DNA of 5,758 bases, from NCBI GenBank assembly GCA_020062035.1, contig JAGUXD010000167.1, forward strand, positions 1-5,758, in the 5' to 3' direction. The stretch comes from Candidatus Brocadiia bacterium. Lineage in GTDB: Bacteria > Planctomycetota > MHYJ01 > JACQXL01. Shown piece after piece: positions 5,254 through 5,758 of the stretch; position 1 is the first letter of the stretch, and every line of letters begins with the position of its first letter. The translations under genes and the position numbers were made by a program. The notes under the pieces are model-generated. The model was not told where the DNA came from and did not search any database. It saw only the letters and a program-made list of their open reading frames with translations.

Positions 5254-5607
5254 TTAAAAGGCATTTGTAATTAGTTTTATATCTGGCTTTTCTTCCTCCA
5301 TCAGAATAGCCACCACATCAAACTGGCAGTGGATAGAAGAAGGAATTTTCTTTTTATAGATATAATAATTTGCCAGCCGAAGGAGTTTCTGTTGTTTTGA
5401 TTTAGTAATTGCCTCAAGGGGGGAGCCAAAATAAGAAGAAGTACGCGTTTTTACCTCAATAAAAGATAGCATCTTTTTCTTATAGGCGATTAAATCAATC
5501 TCGCCGAAGCTGCACTTGAAATTACGCTCAATAATTTTGTAGCCCTGCTTCTTGAGAAATTGTTCGGTAATTGCCTCGCCCTTGAAACCAATTTCTTTGG
5601 TAGACAT
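5254..5607 (-). CDS. yraN: YraN / UPF0102 family protein, endonuclease-like fold
   Basis: A 117-residue protein of the widespread UPF0102 (YraN) family, near the usual length of about 115-130. Motifs in order are GFKGEAITEQFLKKQGYKIIERN (7-29), GEIDLIA (35-41), FIEVKTR (49-55), GSPLEAITKSKQQKL (61-75), and FDVVAI (96-101) with the closing ITNAF. E36/D38, E51 and K53 form the PD-(D/E)xK-like nuclease signature, and E11 is the conserved N-terminal acid. The biological role is not settled; a DNA-processing function is inferred from the fold. The gene is often next to rnhB in bacteria, but no rnhB is seen upstream within 150 bp. It converges on cobO with the inverted repeat between them. The ATG at 5607 gives the usual N-terminus; the ribosome binding site is weak. 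Confidence 0.93.
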   Translation of the reverse strand: MSTKEIGFKGEAITEQFLKKQGYKIIERNFKCSFGEIDLIAYKKKMLSFIEVKTRTSSYFGSPLEAITKSKQQKLLRLANYYIYKKKIPSSIHCQFDVVAILMEEEKPDIKLITNAF

Positions 5608-5642
5608 AATTAGGAATCCGTCATATCAAATTTAACTTATAT

Positions 5643-5687
5643 CTATGAACTCTGAACTATGAATTTTATATATCATAGTTTATAGTT
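5643..5687. repeat. inverted array of 7-bp repeats upstream of yraN
   Basis: Three heptads run in tandem, CTATGAA-CTCTGAA-CTATGAA (5643-5663), and the other side carries related heptads in the opposite sense, TCATAGT-TTATAGT (5673-5686). The inner arms AACTATGA (5655-5662) and TCATAGTT (5673-5680) pair perfectly over a 10-bp AT loop. The sequence lies 36 bp before the yraN start, so it could be an operator or a simple repeat. I found no convincing promoter for yraN here. Confidence 0.5.
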
Positions 5688-5758
5688 AATATGGGTCATC
5701 ACGGATTAGTGTGGGTAAATAATGCCTGTTCTGGCACGGTATTTGTCCGCCAAAGGCG
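5688..5758. other. non-coding end of window with a palindrome cut by the edge
   Basis: All three minus-strand frames and the plus strand lack a supportable gene start here. The last 11 bases, CGCC-AAA-GGCG (5748-5758), form a perfect small palindrome; the bases before it (TC) would extend the stem if the next bases outside were GA. It may be the start of another interspersed palindromic repeat, which needs sequence beyond the edge to judge. Confidence 0.3.

Noticed and set aside
5608..5758. Start of rnhB or another gene upstream of yraN
   Set aside because: All frames meet stops quickly and no RNase HII motif is seen.

Overview
The window looks like a chromosomal piece of an anaerobic, probably uncultured bacterium with roughly 40% G+C. 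Bacterial origin is suggested by a tRNA-Leu gene that encodes its own CCA end, a YraN (UPF0102) gene, sigma70-like promoter boxes and tightly overlapping genes. Anaerobic life is suggested by a four-subunit ferredoxin-dependent 2-oxoacid oxidoreductase. The exact phylum cannot be read from the sequence; the gene mix resembles what is seen in several candidate phyla known mainly from metagenomes (inference).

Positions 1-3755, minus strand, hold one compact operon, transcribed right to left: a class-III PLP aminotransferase, then korD, korA, korB and korC of a 2-oxoglutarate:ferredoxin oxidoreductase. Junctions are an ATGA overlap (4 bp), a 26-bp overlap, a 14-bp overlap and a 4-bp gap, so the five genes almost certainly share one transcript. 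The aminotransferase may interconvert an amino acid (or omega-amine) and 2-oxoglutarate/glutamate. The Kor complex would oxidise the 2-oxoacid with CoA to an acyl-CoA, CO2 and reduced ferredoxin, or run in reverse as a CO2-fixing synthase. KorC leaves the window at position 1 and carries a G+C-rich in-frame insert of about 26 residues that I do not expect in this family.

Positions 3756-3903 are a divergent promoter region. A good sigma70-like promoter faces the kor operon, another faces right, and a perfect 7+7 bp dyad (TATCCTG-N10-CAGGATA) lies over the operon's -35 box, a plausible operator.

Positions 3904-5192, plus strand, hold a small membrane-anchored protein of unknown function, a tRNA-Leu(CAA) only 8 bp behind its stop codon, a structured 61-bp spacer, and a corrinoid adenosyltransferase (CobO/BtuR type) with an unusual Cys/His cluster. 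A 15-bp perfect inverted repeat fills the gap to the convergent gene yraN (5254-5607, minus). The last 150 bp contain no gene I can support, but do hold an inverted array of 7-bp repeats and a palindrome cut by the window end.

No CRISPR array, insertion sequence, phage gene or obvious defence system is present. The most unusual signal is a set of G+C-rich palindromic pieces between or inside genes, one of them apparently translated within korC.
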